Origin: Acetobacter musti
GTDB lineage: Bacteria > Pseudomonadota > Alphaproteobacteria > Acetobacterales > Acetobacteraceae
Length of the DNA: 58,230 nt
Reading direction: 5' to 3'
Assembly: GCF_011516835.1 (NCBI RefSeq)
Contig: NZ_WOTB01000024.1
Span: forward strand, 1 to 58,230
The position numbers and the translations under genes were made by a program. Positions 45,678 through 54,770 of the stretch are shown piece by piece (the stretch's first letter is position 1; each line of letters begins with the position of its first letter). Under the pieces are notes generated by a model. The model had not been told where the DNA came from. It worked only from the letters and a program-made list of their open reading frames with translations, and did no database searches.

Positions 45678-46469
45678 ATGGATTTCGGACTGACGGATAA
45701 AGTTGCTGTCGTTACCGGCGCGAGTGCGGGGATCGGGCTGGCGGTTGCGAGAGGACTGGCGGCAGAAGGAGCGAATCTCGTGCTGGTCGCGCGGCAGGCG
45801 GAGCGGCTGAATGAAGCGGCTCAGGCACTTTCGTCGGAATTCGGGGTCCGGGCAGTCGGCGCAGCGGCGGATATCGCAACGCCCGGAGGAGTGGATGCGG
45901 TTCTCGAAATGACAACCGGGGAATTCGGCGGCGCGGATATTCTGATCAACAATGCGGGAACCGGATCGAACGAAACCATTATGGAAGCGGATGATTCCAG
46001 GTGGCAGTTTTACTGGGATCTGCATGTGATGGCAGCGGTGCGTCTCGCACGCGGGCTGGTCCCCGGCATGAAATCGCGGGGCGGCGGAGTGATCCTGCAC
46101 AATGCGTCGATCTGTGCCGTGCAGCCGCTCTGGTACGAACCGATCTACAATGTCACCAAGGCCGCGCTGATGATGTTTTCCAAGACCCTGTCGACGGAAG
46201 TCATCAAAGACAACATCCGCGTCAATTGTGTCAATCCAGGACTGATTCTGACGCCGGACTGGGTAAAAACAGCGAAGCAGCTCACAGAGAAAACCGGTGG
46301 TGACTGGGAAGCCTATCTGCAAAGCGTCGCAGATGAGAACGCTCCGATCAGACGGTTCGGAACTCCGGAAGAGCTGGCGAATTTCTTTGTCTTTCTGTGC
46401 TCGGATAAGGCAAGTTACAGTGTTGGATCGTCCTATTTCGTTGATGGCGGGATGCTGAAGACTCTGTGA
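45678..46469 (+). CDS. Short-chain dehydrogenase/reductase
   Basis: 263 residues of the classical SDR family: cofactor loop VVTGASAGIGLAVA, NNAG (LINNAGTGSN), Ser in LHNASICAVQ, and the catalytic Tyr-x3-Lys in IYNVTKAA. NAD(P) preference and substrate are not readable with confidence. Start at the ATG at 45678 with GAGGA seven bases upstream. It is flanked by MITE copies on both sides, and another SDR follows 478 bp later. Confidence 0.88.
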   Translation: MDFGLTDKVAVVTGASAGIGLAVARGLAAEGANLVLVARQAERLNEAAQALSSEFGVRAVGAAADIATPGGVDAVLEMTTGEFGGADILINNAGTGSNETIMEADDSRWQFYWDLHVMAAVRLARGLVPGMKSRGGGVILHNASICAVQPLWYEPIYNVTKAALMMFSKTLSTEVIKDNIRVNCVNPGLILTPDWVKTAKQLTEKTGGDWEAYLQSVADENAPIRRFGTPEELANFFVFLCSDKASYSVGSSYFVDGGMLKTL

Positions 46470-46518
46470 TGTACCGACGATGATCCCATGTCTCTGCAAA
46501 TCTGCGTGGAGCGATTTT

Positions 46519-46575
46519 CAGGGCTTTGCCCCGTGCCCCTCAAAGGGACGCGGTCCCTTTGATCGCGGCTTGTCA
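46519..46575 (+). repeat. Family A hairpin repeat interrupted at its 3' end by a MITE
   Basis: GGGC-TTT-GCCC and AAAGGGAC-GCG-GTCCCTTT hairpins, ending GGCTTGTCA where other copies read GGTTTGTTAA. MITE copy 5 starts at the next base, so the last three bases are its TNA flank. Confidence 0.78.
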
Positions 46576-46831
46576 GAGACTGTTTCAAACGCCATTCAGA
46601 AACAAAACTTCCATACCATATTGGTGGCGTAATATTTTTTTGTTCCGGCACTCTGTTTACCCTGGTCGGAATCAAAAATGCACCCCATGATAAATGCCTG
46701 AAATAGCAAAAGTTTTTGGGTGCCGCCTTTTTTCAAAAAGGCGGCATCTTCCGAAATTCTCTGAAAAAGCTTCACCAGAAACTTCTTCATAATTTACAGG
46801 AGATTCACCGGGAAAACTTTGAAACTGGCTC
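46576..46831 (+). mobile_element. Family B MITE, complete copy 5
   Basis: About 256 bp, ends GAGACTGTTTCAAACG and CTTTGAAACTGGCTC; the right end has diverged and no exact duplication remains. Core hairpin GCCGCC(T)n/(A)nGGCGGC intact. It sits after the first SDR gene and before the xylitol dehydrogenase gene. Confidence 0.78.
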
Positions 46832-46947
46832 CTAAAATAATCAGGAGGCAGGGCAGAGTCCCGGACCGGACATGAACCAGTCCCGTCTTTACCCGTTCAT
46901 ATCAGAATACATAATCCTGTAACTCAGGGAATCTGAAGAAGGTTGAG

Positions 46948-47754
46948 ATGATGACCGATAAAACAGCACCATTTTCAGGACGGGTTGCGATCGTTACCGG
47001 AGGCGGCGGAAATATCGGTCTTGCAACGGCGCTGCGCCTCGCGGCCGATGGCGCGGCGATCGCCCTCGTGGATATGGATGCGGATAAACTCGCCAGCGCC
47101 AGGAAAGAAATTACCGACAAAGGTGGAAGAGCCGGAACCTACTGTCTTGATATTACCGATGCGGACGATGTCGGAAAGACCGTGGATCAGATCGTATCGG
47201 ATTTTGGAGGCGTTGATTTCCTGTTCAACAATGCCGGTTATCAGGGCGCTTTCACCCCCGTACCGAATTACCCCGAAGATGATTTTCAGAAAGTCATGAT
47301 GATCAATGTCTGCGGCGCGTTCTCTGTGCTGCAGGCGGTGGCGCGCCATATGGTAAAGCGCGGGTTCGGGCGGATCGTGAATACGGCGAGCATGGCCGGC
47401 GTGGAAGGCCCGCCGAACATGGCGGCTTACGGTACCTCGAAATTCGCTGTTGTCGGGATGACCCAGGTGGCGGCGAAGGATCTCGCCCCGCATAACATAC
47501 GGGTCAACGCGATCAGCCCCGGCCTGATCGGACCGGGCTATATGTGGGATCGTCAGGTTGAATTGCAGGCGAAAGCAGGCAGTCAGTATTTTTCAGACGA
47601 TCCGGAGAAAGTCGCCAAAGAGATGATCGCCGGCGTACCCATGCGCCGTTACGGGTCTCTGGAGGAAATTGCAGGTGTGGTCGCGTTTCTGCTGGGGGAG
47701 GATTCGAACTATATGACCGGAGTGAATCTGCCGATTTCGGGCGGAATCATCTGA
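46948..47754 (+). CDS. NAD-dependent xylitol dehydrogenase-like SDR
   Basis: 268 residues of the classical SDR family: VTGGGGNIGLATALRLAADG, an acidic Asp at the end of strand 2 (VDMDADKL) pointing to NAD, FNNAGYQGAF, NTASMAGVEGPPNMAAYGTS followed by Lys (catalytic Ser, Tyr, Lys), and VPMRRYGSLEEI with GVNLPISGG. Long blocks match what I recall of the Gluconobacter oxydans xylitol dehydrogenase. It would interconvert xylitol and D-xylulose in the cytoplasm. Start ATG 46948 or 46951, preceded by GAAGAAGGTTGAG. A partial MITE follows. Confidence 0.87.
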   Translation: MMTDKTAPFSGRVAIVTGGGGNIGLATALRLAADGAAIALVDMDADKLASARKEITDKGGRAGTYCLDITDADDVGKTVDQIVSDFGGVDFLFNNAGYQGAFTPVPNYPEDDFQKVMMINVCGAFSVLQAVARHMVKRGFGRIVNTASMAGVEGPPNMAAYGTSKFAVVGMTQVAAKDLAPHNIRVNAISPGLIGPGYMWDRQVELQAKAGSQYFSDDPEKVAKEMIAGVPMRRYGSLEEIAGVVAFLLGEDSNYMTGVNLPISGGII

Positions 47755-47810
47755 CCCTCTGTAGAGTTCTGCCCGGATCTCCACGGAGACCGCAGACCTC
47801 CGGCCATCAT

Positions 47811-47973
47811 TATCATCTGTCCGCCTCAGCCAGACTCAAAAAACAGTAAAAGTTTCCGGGTGCCGCCTTTTTACAAAAAGGCGGCGTCTTCTGAAACTTT
47901 TTGAAAAAAGCTTCACCAAAAACTTCTGATAATTTACAGGAGGTTGCTCGTGAACAGGCTTTAAAACAGCCTC
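47811..47973 (+). repeat. Family B (MITE), left-truncated copy
   Basis: Begins in the CATCTGTCCGCCTCAGCCAG region, has the hairpin core, the second AAAGCTTC stem and the right end CTTTAAAACAGCCTC. The left terminal repeat is missing. It lies between the convergent xylitol dehydrogenase-like and DyP genes. Confidence 0.75.
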
Positions 47974-48014
47974 TGAGCAATCCCTGCGCCGGCCCCGGAC
48001 GGAAGGCGGCAACC

Positions 48015-48857
48015 TCAGCCCGGAACGTTATCGAGAAAATCCACGGTTGGAACAAAGAAAAGACAACCGCTGACCGCCTTGCTGAAATCCAGCAGGCGGT
48101 CATAGTTTCCCGCAGGTTTACCGACAAACATATTCTGCAGCATCTCTTCCATCGTCGAGACGGAACACGCATAGCCGATGAAATATGTGCCGAATTCGCC
48201 CTTGCCGATCTCACCAAACGGCATATTGTCGCGCACGATGTCGATCTGCCTGCCATCACGCATGACGACGTTCAGTGCATTATGCGCATAATCAGGCTTC
48301 GTGGCGTCATCGAGTTCGACATTGGAAAGTTTTTTGCGGCCGATGATCTTTTCCTGCGTTTCGACCGGAAGTTTATTCCACGCATCAACATTATGAAGAT
48401 ATTTCTGCGTGACGACATAGCTGCCACCCGTAAAGTCCGGATCTTCATCGCCGATGAAAGCAGCCTCGGCGGCGGCCTGGTTCTCCGGATTTTCAGTCCC
48501 GTCAACGAAACCGATCAGATCGCGATCGTCGAAATATTTGAAGCCATGGACTTCATCGATGACGGCCGTGAACGGACGCAGACGCTGCATGATAAGGGCG
48601 GCCATCTCAAAACACATATCCATGCGGATGGCACGGATGTGGAAAAGGATGTCACCAGGCGTGGACACGGCGTGATGGACGCCGCTGATTTCTCTGAACG
48701 GATGCAGCTCTTTCGGGCGCGGCCTAGGAAACAGCCGGTCCCAGGCAGCGGAGCCAAAACCCATGACGCAGGAGAGCTGGCCATTCAGATCGCGGAATCC
48801 CACCGTGCGCCGCAGCCCCGAAAGATCGGCACAGAGCGATCTAATCGGAGCCGGCAT
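48015..48857 (-). CDS. DyP-type heme peroxidase (YfeX-like), N-terminus probably damaged
   Basis: 280 residues from ATG 48857. The DyP motif GFVDGTENP, the proximal heme His region (DYAHNALNVVM) and the conserved Arg (IVRDNMPFGE) are present. The chain matches the family from SLCADLSGL to the end, but about 30-35 residues expected at the N-terminus are missing. In the same frame upstream, codons from an ATG at 48971 align loosely with that missing part but include a TAA at 48918-48920. Neither start has a clear ribosome site. It is either a recently inactivated gene or a shortened protein. Confidence 0.8.
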   Translation of the reverse strand: MPAPIRSLCADLSGLRRTVGFRDLNGQLSCVMGFGSAAWDRLFPRPRPKELHPFREISGVHHAVSTPGDILFHIRAIRMDMCFEMAALIMQRLRPFTAVIDEVHGFKYFDDRDLIGFVDGTENPENQAAAEAAFIGDEDPDFTGGSYVVTQKYLHNVDAWNKLPVETQEKIIGRKKLSNVELDDATKPDYAHNALNVVMRDGRQIDIVRDNMPFGEIGKGEFGTYFIGYACSVSTMEEMLQNMFVGKPAGNYDRLLDFSKAVSGCLFFVPTVDFLDNVPG

Positions 48858-49135
48858 GAAGTATCCAGTGTTTGCTGAACAGAAAGATGAAGCGAAACTG
48901 GCCTGCCGGCGCTGAAATTACAAGCTGATGACCGGAACAGGATTTGTTTTCGTCTTCCCGTCCGGTCTCATATTATGAAATATCCGGACTGAATTAAGAA
49001 CTGTCCGGACTGTCTTCAGAAAAGTATTCCGGAAGCAGTCATGTGATCTGCAACCCGGGTTCTCAGAAGGCCGCCTTTACGCCCGGTCATGACCACTGTG
49101 ATGGCACGATGCCGCGCGGAATGCCGGCCCCCTCT

Positions 49136-49522
49136 TTACCGGACAGGCCCCGCCACGGCTCCGGCGACGACGGCGGTGATGATTCCGGTCGCAACCGCGG
49201 TCAGCAGAAACTGGTTGCCGGCTCTTACCCAACGGTAACCGTACGGAGGGGCATACAGACCAGGATACCCCCGCCAGTTATCGACCCAGGGATCTCCGCC
49301 CCAGTAGCGCAGGCCCGGCCGCCAGACAGGCGGGGGTGGCCGTCTCCAGCGTCCCGGCGGTCCCCACCGGTATGAGGGACCCCAGCGACCGGGCCCCCTG
49401 TGTGGCGGACCACCATGCCAGCCTCCCGGGCCGTGACGCCAGGGACCAGGCTGCGCGGCTGCACAGACGGGTGCTGCTCCCAGCAGCGTCGCCATGATCA
49501 GAGCGATCGTCTTTGTTCGCAT
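49136..49522 (-). CDS. RcnB-like small secreted protein
   Basis: 128 residues: signal peptide (MRTKTIALIMATLLGAAPVC), a Gly/Pro/Trp/His/Arg-rich middle, and a C-terminal RcnB-type segment YGYRWVRAGNQFLLTAVATG. RcnB of E. coli is a periplasmic protein linked to nickel/cobalt efflux, but most members of this family are uncharacterised. His and Trp richness could mean metal or polysaccharide contact. Start at the ATG at 49522; the frame to 49567 lacks a signal-like start. Confidence 0.75.
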   Translation of the reverse strand: MRTKTIALIMATLLGAAPVCAAAQPGPWRHGPGGWHGGPPHRGPGRWGPSYRWGPPGRWRRPPPPVWRPGLRYWGGDPWVDNWRGYPGLYAPPYGYRWVRAGNQFLLTAVATGIITAVVAGAVAGPVR

Positions 49523-49881
49523 GGCGCTTTTTCTTCCTTTCTGACAACTCCGGACGAGACCCCGCATCGGGACGGGTCTTCAGTTCTGCCAGAACGAAAA
49601 GAGAGCAGACAGGTTTGTTTCGCGGCCCGGATGTCACGGCCTTCGCGAGGCCCGGAGTGGGCTGGTTCCCGGCGAACCGTTCGGGCTTCATAAGATCTGA
49701 TCTGACAGACGTTCCGGTCCGTCTTCAGGGATCTGCCGGTTCTGCCCTGAGATTGACAGGCGCTCCGCCGCAGGACCGGCGCATCATGAGCGGACGCGAA
49801 ACCGGCCGGTCACAGGAGACCGGTTGCCGGGCGGTTCATTGCGTCGTTACACTCCATGCATACAAAGTGAAGTGAGAAACG
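49523..49881. other. 359-bp gap between divergent genes, no gene seen
   Basis: Separates the RcnB-like gene from the penicillin acylase-like gene and presumably holds both promoters. A plus-strand frame (49513-49875) has no ribosome site or recognisable domain. No repeat is present. Confidence 0.5.
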
Positions 49882-52278
49882 ATGCGTATCTCGTCAGGGT
49901 CCGGACGGCGCCATGTTCGTGCGGGACGTATCGGCATTATTGCAGCGGCGCTCGTGACCGGTGCCGGCCTGGCCGGTGCCGGATATGGTGCGTGGGTCCT
50001 TTACGCGAGCCGGCCGGTGCTCTCAGGCAACGTGGTTCTTGCGGGACTTTCCGCCCCGGTCAGCATCGTGCGCGACGCGGCCGGAGTCCCGGCCATCACG
50101 GCGCGAAACAGATATGATCTCGCACGGTCTCTTGGTTTTCTCCATGGCCAGGAACGGTTTTTCGAAATGGATCTGATGCGCCGGTCTGGCGCGGGCGAGT
50201 TGTCGGAGCTTGTGGGTAAGGCGGCCCTGCCCCTTGATCTCAGGCATCGTCTGCATCGGTTTCGTCTTCACGCCGGCCGGGTCCTGGCGCGTCAGGACCC
50301 GGAAACGCGGGCTGTGCTGGACGCCTATACGGCAGGTGTGAATGCGGGGCTGAGCGCACTGCACCACGCCCCGTTCGAATATGCGATCCTGCGGGCAACC
50401 CCGCGTCCATGGACGGATATTGATTCTCTTCTTGTCGTTTACGCAATGTATTTCGATCTGCAGAGCGATGACGGAGCCGCGCAGAAATTACGGGCGGCGC
50501 TCACGGACCGGCTCGGGCCGGCAATGACGGCGTTTCTGGACCCGGAGCAGACACCGCTCGACGCGCCGGCTGACGGATCCGCATCGGAGGCGCCGGTCAT
50601 GCCGGTTTCGCTGCCACCGCATGAAGGAAGCCGTATGCCGGCGGATGTCCGGGCACCGGAAGCTGAGCGGGGATCGAATAATTTCGCGGTCGCCGGGAAG
50701 CTGACAGCCACAGGATCGGCCATGGTGGCGAATGACATGCATCTGAGCCTGAGCGTTCCCAATATCTGGTATCGGGCGCGTCAGATTGTCAGATCGTCGG
50801 AAACCGCGGCTCCCGCACTCGATCTGACCGGCGTGACCCTGCCGGGTGAGCCCGTACAGATCGTCGGCAGCAACACCCGCGTCGCATGGGCTTTTACCGA
50901 CGGATATATCGAAAGCGGCGATCTGATCCGCCTCGATCAGCTTCCGGCAGCCGCACCGGGGGCGCCGTGGCGTTACCAGACGCCGGACGGCCCGCGCGAT
51001 ATTGAGGTCGTTACGGAACAGCACTGCCCTGCACGGGATGTCTGCGCGCCGCAGCGGATCGAACAGACGATCTGGGGACCGGTGACGGGACACGATGCGT
51101 CCGGAGCGCCGCTTGTGTGGCGCTGGAGCGCGGAGGATGACAACGCGGTCGATATGCGCGGCATGCTGGCGCTCGAAGCGGCGAAAGATGTGCGGGCGGC
51201 TCTCGATGCAGCGCATGTCGCGGCCCTGCCGCACGAAAACATGCTGGCCGGAGACAGCGCCGGTCATATTGGCTGGACGATTATTGGACCCGTTCCGCGT
51301 CGGGTCGGGCTGGATGACCGGATGCCGCATTCCTGGGCCGACGGGCAGCATGGCTGGAACGGCTGGCTCGCACCCGGTGACGTTCCGGAAATTATCGATC
51401 CGCCATCAGGTCGCCTGTGGACGGCGAACGGGCGTGTCGTCGGCGGAGAGGACTTAACAGCGCTGGGTGACGGGGGATACGCCGACGGGATGCGGGCCGG
51501 ACAGATCCGGGACGATCTATTTGCCCGGACACTGTTCAGCGAGCAGGATTTCCTGGCCATTCAGCTCGACGATCATGCGGTCGCTTTACGAGGCTGGCAG
51601 GCGCTGCTTCTGAAAGCTCTCGATGGAAAAATGGTATTTTCAGCCTGGACTCCTATTGTCGCACAGTGGGGAGAACGGGCGGTGCCTGAATCGGTCGGGT
51701 ACCGGCTGGTGCATGATTACCGCCTGCGGGCGATCGAAACTGTTTTCGGTGCATGGGCGTCCGGCCTGAAGCTGCCGGACTCTCATGGGCTGCACGCTCC
51801 GCCACGCAGCACCTGGGCCGTTGAAACGCTGCTTGAAAAACGTCCGCCAGGGCTTGTTCCGCCATCCTTCGCAGACTGGGATGCGACTGATGCGGAGATT
51901 TTAAAAAAGGTCGCCGACGACGTGACCGCTGCGGGCGGCCTGACGCGCTTTACCTGGGGCGCCGTCAACCATGTCGGGATTCATCATCCGCTGGCGCGGG
52001 CGGTGCCGTTGCTGGGATATCTGACAGACCCGGCGGATGAGGCGGAAGCGGGAGATACCGTCGTGCCCCGGGTTCAGGTCTCCGGATTTGGCGCATCCGA
52101 ACGGCTGGTGGTCAGTCCGGGGCATGAGGAAACCGGATTGTTCGAAATGCCGATGGGGCAGGCGGCTAACCCGGTTCTGCCATATTACGGACATGGGCAT
52201 GGTGCCTGGGTTCATGGGAAACCGCAATCGCTCCTCCCGGGAGCGGCTGCGTTCCGGTTGCAGCTGCTGCCTGAATGA
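49882..52278 (+). CDS. Penicillin acylase family (Ntn) hydrolase
   Basis: 798 residues. An N-terminal hydrophobic segment (IGIIAAALVTGAGLAGAGYG) serves as signal or anchor. The A-chain region holds LGFLHGQERFFEMDLMRRSG. The autocatalytic cleavage and nucleophile site is RGSNNFAVAG (about 260-269), the Ser becoming the new N-terminus of the B-chain, followed by NDMHLSLSVPNIWY. Such enzymes cleave beta-lactam side chains, acyl-homoserine lactones or N-acyl peptides, and quorum-signal degradation is a possibility that sequence cannot settle. Single gene; sensor kinase gene converges on it. Confidence 0.9.
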   Translation: MRISSGSGRRHVRAGRIGIIAAALVTGAGLAGAGYGAWVLYASRPVLSGNVVLAGLSAPVSIVRDAAGVPAITARNRYDLARSLGFLHGQERFFEMDLMRRSGAGELSELVGKAALPLDLRHRLHRFRLHAGRVLARQDPETRAVLDAYTAGVNAGLSALHHAPFEYAILRATPRPWTDIDSLLVVYAMYFDLQSDDGAAQKLRAALTDRLGPAMTAFLDPEQTPLDAPADGSASEAPVMPVSLPPHEGSRMPADVRAPEAERGSNNFAVAGKLTATGSAMVANDMHLSLSVPNIWYRARQIVRSSETAAPALDLTGVTLPGEPVQIVGSNTRVAWAFTDGYIESGDLIRLDQLPAAAPGAPWRYQTPDGPRDIEVVTEQHCPARDVCAPQRIEQTIWGPVTGHDASGAPLVWRWSAEDDNAVDMRGMLALEAAKDVRAALDAAHVAALPHENMLAGDSAGHIGWTIIGPVPRRVGLDDRMPHSWADGQHGWNGWLAPGDVPEIIDPPSGRLWTANGRVVGGEDLTALGDGGYADGMRAGQIRDDLFARTLFSEQDFLAIQLDDHAVALRGWQALLLKALDGKMVFSAWTPIVAQWGERAVPESVGYRLVHDYRLRAIETVFGAWASGLKLPDSHGLHAPPRSTWAVETLLEKRPPGLVPPSFADWDATDAEILKKVADDVTAAGGLTRFTWGAVNHVGIHHPLARAVPLLGYLTDPADEAEAGDTVVPRVQVSGFGASERLVVSPGHEETGLFEMPMGQAANPVLPYYGHGHGAWVHGKPQSLLPGAAAFRLQLLPE

Positions 52279-52299
52279 ACCCGTCCCGAAAGCCAGGCC

Positions 52300-53649
52300 T
52301 CACGAAAATGCGGGCAGAGTCACGCGGGCGCGGAGACCGCCCGTGGGACGGTTCTCCAGGGCAACCGTGCCGCCAGTCCGCTCGACTTCGCGTTTGACGA
52401 TGGCGAGACCGAGCCCCAGGCCGCCGGTCTTGCGGGAACGGGATGTTTCGACGCGGTGGAAAGCCGTCGTTACCCGGCCGAGTTCGATATCGGGGATTCC
52501 GGGTCCCTCGTCTTCGACGTCGACAATGATCTCCCCGTCCTGCCTGCTCAGGCGGATTGTGGCGGAACCGGCGTAATTCAGTGCATTCTCCACGAGATTT
52601 GTGAAAACGCGCTTCATGGCGAGAGGTGGCAGACGGGCGGGACAGCGGCCGGGACCTTCATAGGTGACAGCCGCGCCACGATCGAAAGCGTCGTCCACGA
52701 TGGTTGTGAGGATCGCGACGAGATCGACGGACCGGGAAACCTCGCGCTTTTTCTCGCCGGAGAGATAGGCCAGCACGCCGGTGACCATGGCTTCCATTTC
52801 GTCGATATCGGCTTCGATCGCCTCCTGCGATTCCGTATCCGTGAGAAACCCGGCGCGAAGACGGAGGCGGGCGAGCGGGGTGCGGAGATCGTGCGAGACA
52901 GCCGCCAGAGCTTCGGTCCGGTCTTCAATGAGACTGGTGATGCGTTTCTGCATCTCGTTGATGGCGCGGGCGAGACGCCGGACCTCGCGGGGACCTTTTT
53001 CTTCCAGCGGCTCCCATGCGCCCGAACCGACAGTGTCGGCAACGGTCGCGAGGGCGCGCAGCGGCATGCTGAGAGCGTGAACAAGCATGCCGGCGGCAAG
53101 CAGCACGGAGAGCGTGACGATCGTCGCTGTGGCGAGTCCACGGGTGACGAGATGGCTGCGGAGAATGTCCGGAGCGGTGAAGCGTATCTGACTGTGATCG
53201 GCGAGCAGGACGGTGCCGGTGACATCGGTCCATTTGCCGGGGCCGCCGGGATGCAGCCGGAGCTGCGCGTGGGCGAGGATTGGGTTGGCCGTGACCAGCT
53301 GATTGTGAAGCTGAGTCATGCGAAGCGGCTCCTTCTCGTTGTCGGGCGGAGCGCCGGACGGGAGCCAGATCATGCGCAGATCGTTGGTGGAAAGCATGGT
53401 CGTCAGCATGGGCCGCGCGCCGGGGGCAGCGCCATCGAGGACACGGACATCAGTGGCCAGACGCTCGCCGATCAGATCGAGGCGGTCTCCGTCCTCGATA
53501 TAGGCTTCGGCATGTTCATAAAGTGTCCAGCTGACGATGAACACGAGACCGATTGACGCCAGAAGGACGAGCATGACACGTCCGACAAGGCCGCGCGGCC
53601 AGAGGCGGATGCGACGCTCGCGCTCCGTGCGTTCAACGGGTGCTGACAA
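52300..53649 (-). CDS. EnvZ-like sensor histidine kinase
   Basis: 449 residues from TTG 53649, chosen because GGAGG lies nine bases upstream; a GTG at 53736 extends the frame. Two membrane helices (VGRVMLVLLASIGLVFIVSW and around ATIVTLSVLLAAGMLV) bracket a periplasmic domain of about 130 residues. Then HAMP, HisKA (AVSHDLRTPLARLRLRAGFL), and HATPase_c (NLVENALNYAGS, DEGPGIP, GLGLGLAIVKREV). Encoded just after its response regulator. Confidence 0.9.
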   Translation of the reverse strand: MSAPVERTERERRIRLWPRGLVGRVMLVLLASIGLVFIVSWTLYEHAEAYIEDGDRLDLIGERLATDVRVLDGAAPGARPMLTTMLSTNDLRMIWLPSGAPPDNEKEPLRMTQLHNQLVTANPILAHAQLRLHPGGPGKWTDVTGTVLLADHSQIRFTAPDILRSHLVTRGLATATIVTLSVLLAAGMLVHALSMPLRALATVADTVGSGAWEPLEEKGPREVRRLARAINEMQKRITSLIEDRTEALAAVSHDLRTPLARLRLRAGFLTDTESQEAIEADIDEMEAMVTGVLAYLSGEKKREVSRSVDLVAILTTIVDDAFDRGAAVTYEGPGRCPARLPPLAMKRVFTNLVENALNYAGSATIRLSRQDGEIIVDVEDEGPGIPDIELGRVTTAFHRVETSRSRKTGGLGLGLAIVKREVERTGGTVALENRPTGGLRARVTLPAFS

Positions 53650-53755
53650 GGATTCCGCCCTCCGGGGATCACAGAAAGGCGGGATTTTCGCCGCTCCCGG
53701 CGGTGATGACGAGCCCCTGCGCGTGATTCGTTTCACGAAATCAGGAGCAAAAGCC

Positions 53756-54538
53756 TCAGACCCGTTCGATGGGGGCTGTGAAAATATAGCCCTGTCCCCG
53801 GACGGTGCGGATCAGGTTATCCGCATCGGAGCCGAGCTTGCGGCGCAGACGGCTGACCAGAACGTCGATGGAACGGTCGGAAACGTCACACAGGCGGGTG
53901 CGGGACAGCTCGAGAAGACGGTCGCGACCGATGACACGCTGGGGGTTGTCCAGGAAGCTGACGAGAAGGTCATGCTCGGCCCCCGAAATTTCCACGGCGG
54001 CGCCGGTCGGGTCGTAAAGTTCGCGGCGGCGGAGATCAAGCGACCAGCCGGCGAAATTGACGACCTCGCGGCGTGGCCGGTCGGTCGCCGGAGCGCCCCC
54101 CAGCTGACCACGCCGGAGAACGGCGCGAACGCGGGCGAGCAGTTCTTTCTGGCCAAACGGTTTGGCGACGTAATCATCCGCGCCAAGTTCCAGACCCAGA
54201 ACGCGATCGAGCTCCTCGCCCCGGGCCGAGACCATGATGATGGGGACACGCTTGAACGCATCATCCTCCACGTTGCCTTTGATGCCCCCCTGACGAAGAG
54301 CGCGACACAGATCGAGGCCGTTCATGCCCGGCATCATCACGTCCAGGATGATCAGATCGGCGGCTTCCGTTTCCAGCGCCTCCCACATCGAACGGGCGTC
54401 CGGCACGGCGCGGATACGGTATCCGTCAGACTGCAGAGTCCGGCTGAGGAGCGTACGCATCCCCGGATCGTCCTCGACGATGAGAACTCTGACGGGAAGA
54501 TCCTGCTGGGCGAGGGCGGATGAAGCTGTGTCGGTCAT
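53756..54538 (-). CDS. OmpR-family response regulator
   Basis: 260 residues. Receiver with LIVEDDPGM, phosphorylated Asp in LIILDVMMPGMNG and Lys in DYVAKPFGQKEL; winged-helix effector (AEHDLLVSFLDNPQRVIGRD, RSIDVLVSRLRRKLG, VRGQGYIF). A slight receiver insert (GGIKGNVEDDAF) is present. Start at the ATG at 54538; the open frame to 54652 has Cys/Arg-rich residues unlike the family. First gene of an RR-HK operon; targets unknown. Confidence 0.9.
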   Translation of the reverse strand: MTDTASSALAQQDLPVRVLIVEDDPGMRTLLSRTLQSDGYRIRAVPDARSMWEALETEAADLIILDVMMPGMNGLDLCRALRQGGIKGNVEDDAFKRVPIIMVSARGEELDRVLGLELGADDYVAKPFGQKELLARVRAVLRRGQLGGAPATDRPRREVVNFAGWSLDLRRRELYDPTGAAVEISGAEHDLLVSFLDNPQRVIGRDRLLELSRTRLCDVSDRSIDVLVSRLRRKLGSDADNLIRTVRGQGYIFTAPIERV

Positions 54539-54770
54539 ATTTTTCTTATCGTCTGATCCTGAGAGTGCGATGACAACGTCTTTTTTGCGACAAATGTTGC
54601 ACAGGATCGGCGTGCAGGCCGAAACCCGGCAAAAGCCGCGACTCTCCCGCATGGCCGCCTGCTGAACAGGTCGGACGGAAGACCTCCGCCGGCCCCTGCC
54701 AGCGCCCGGCTCTCTGCCGGTTCGGGAAACTGTAACCTGCTTTTGAGCGACCCGTCGAGCGGAGTCGTTC

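Noticed and set aside
46596..46790. Small ORF with a KKGGTQKLLLF-type sequence
   Set aside because: It is the MITE hairpin read on the minus strand. The same peptide occurs in several copies (for example 45284-45496) and reflects repeat sequence, not coding selection.
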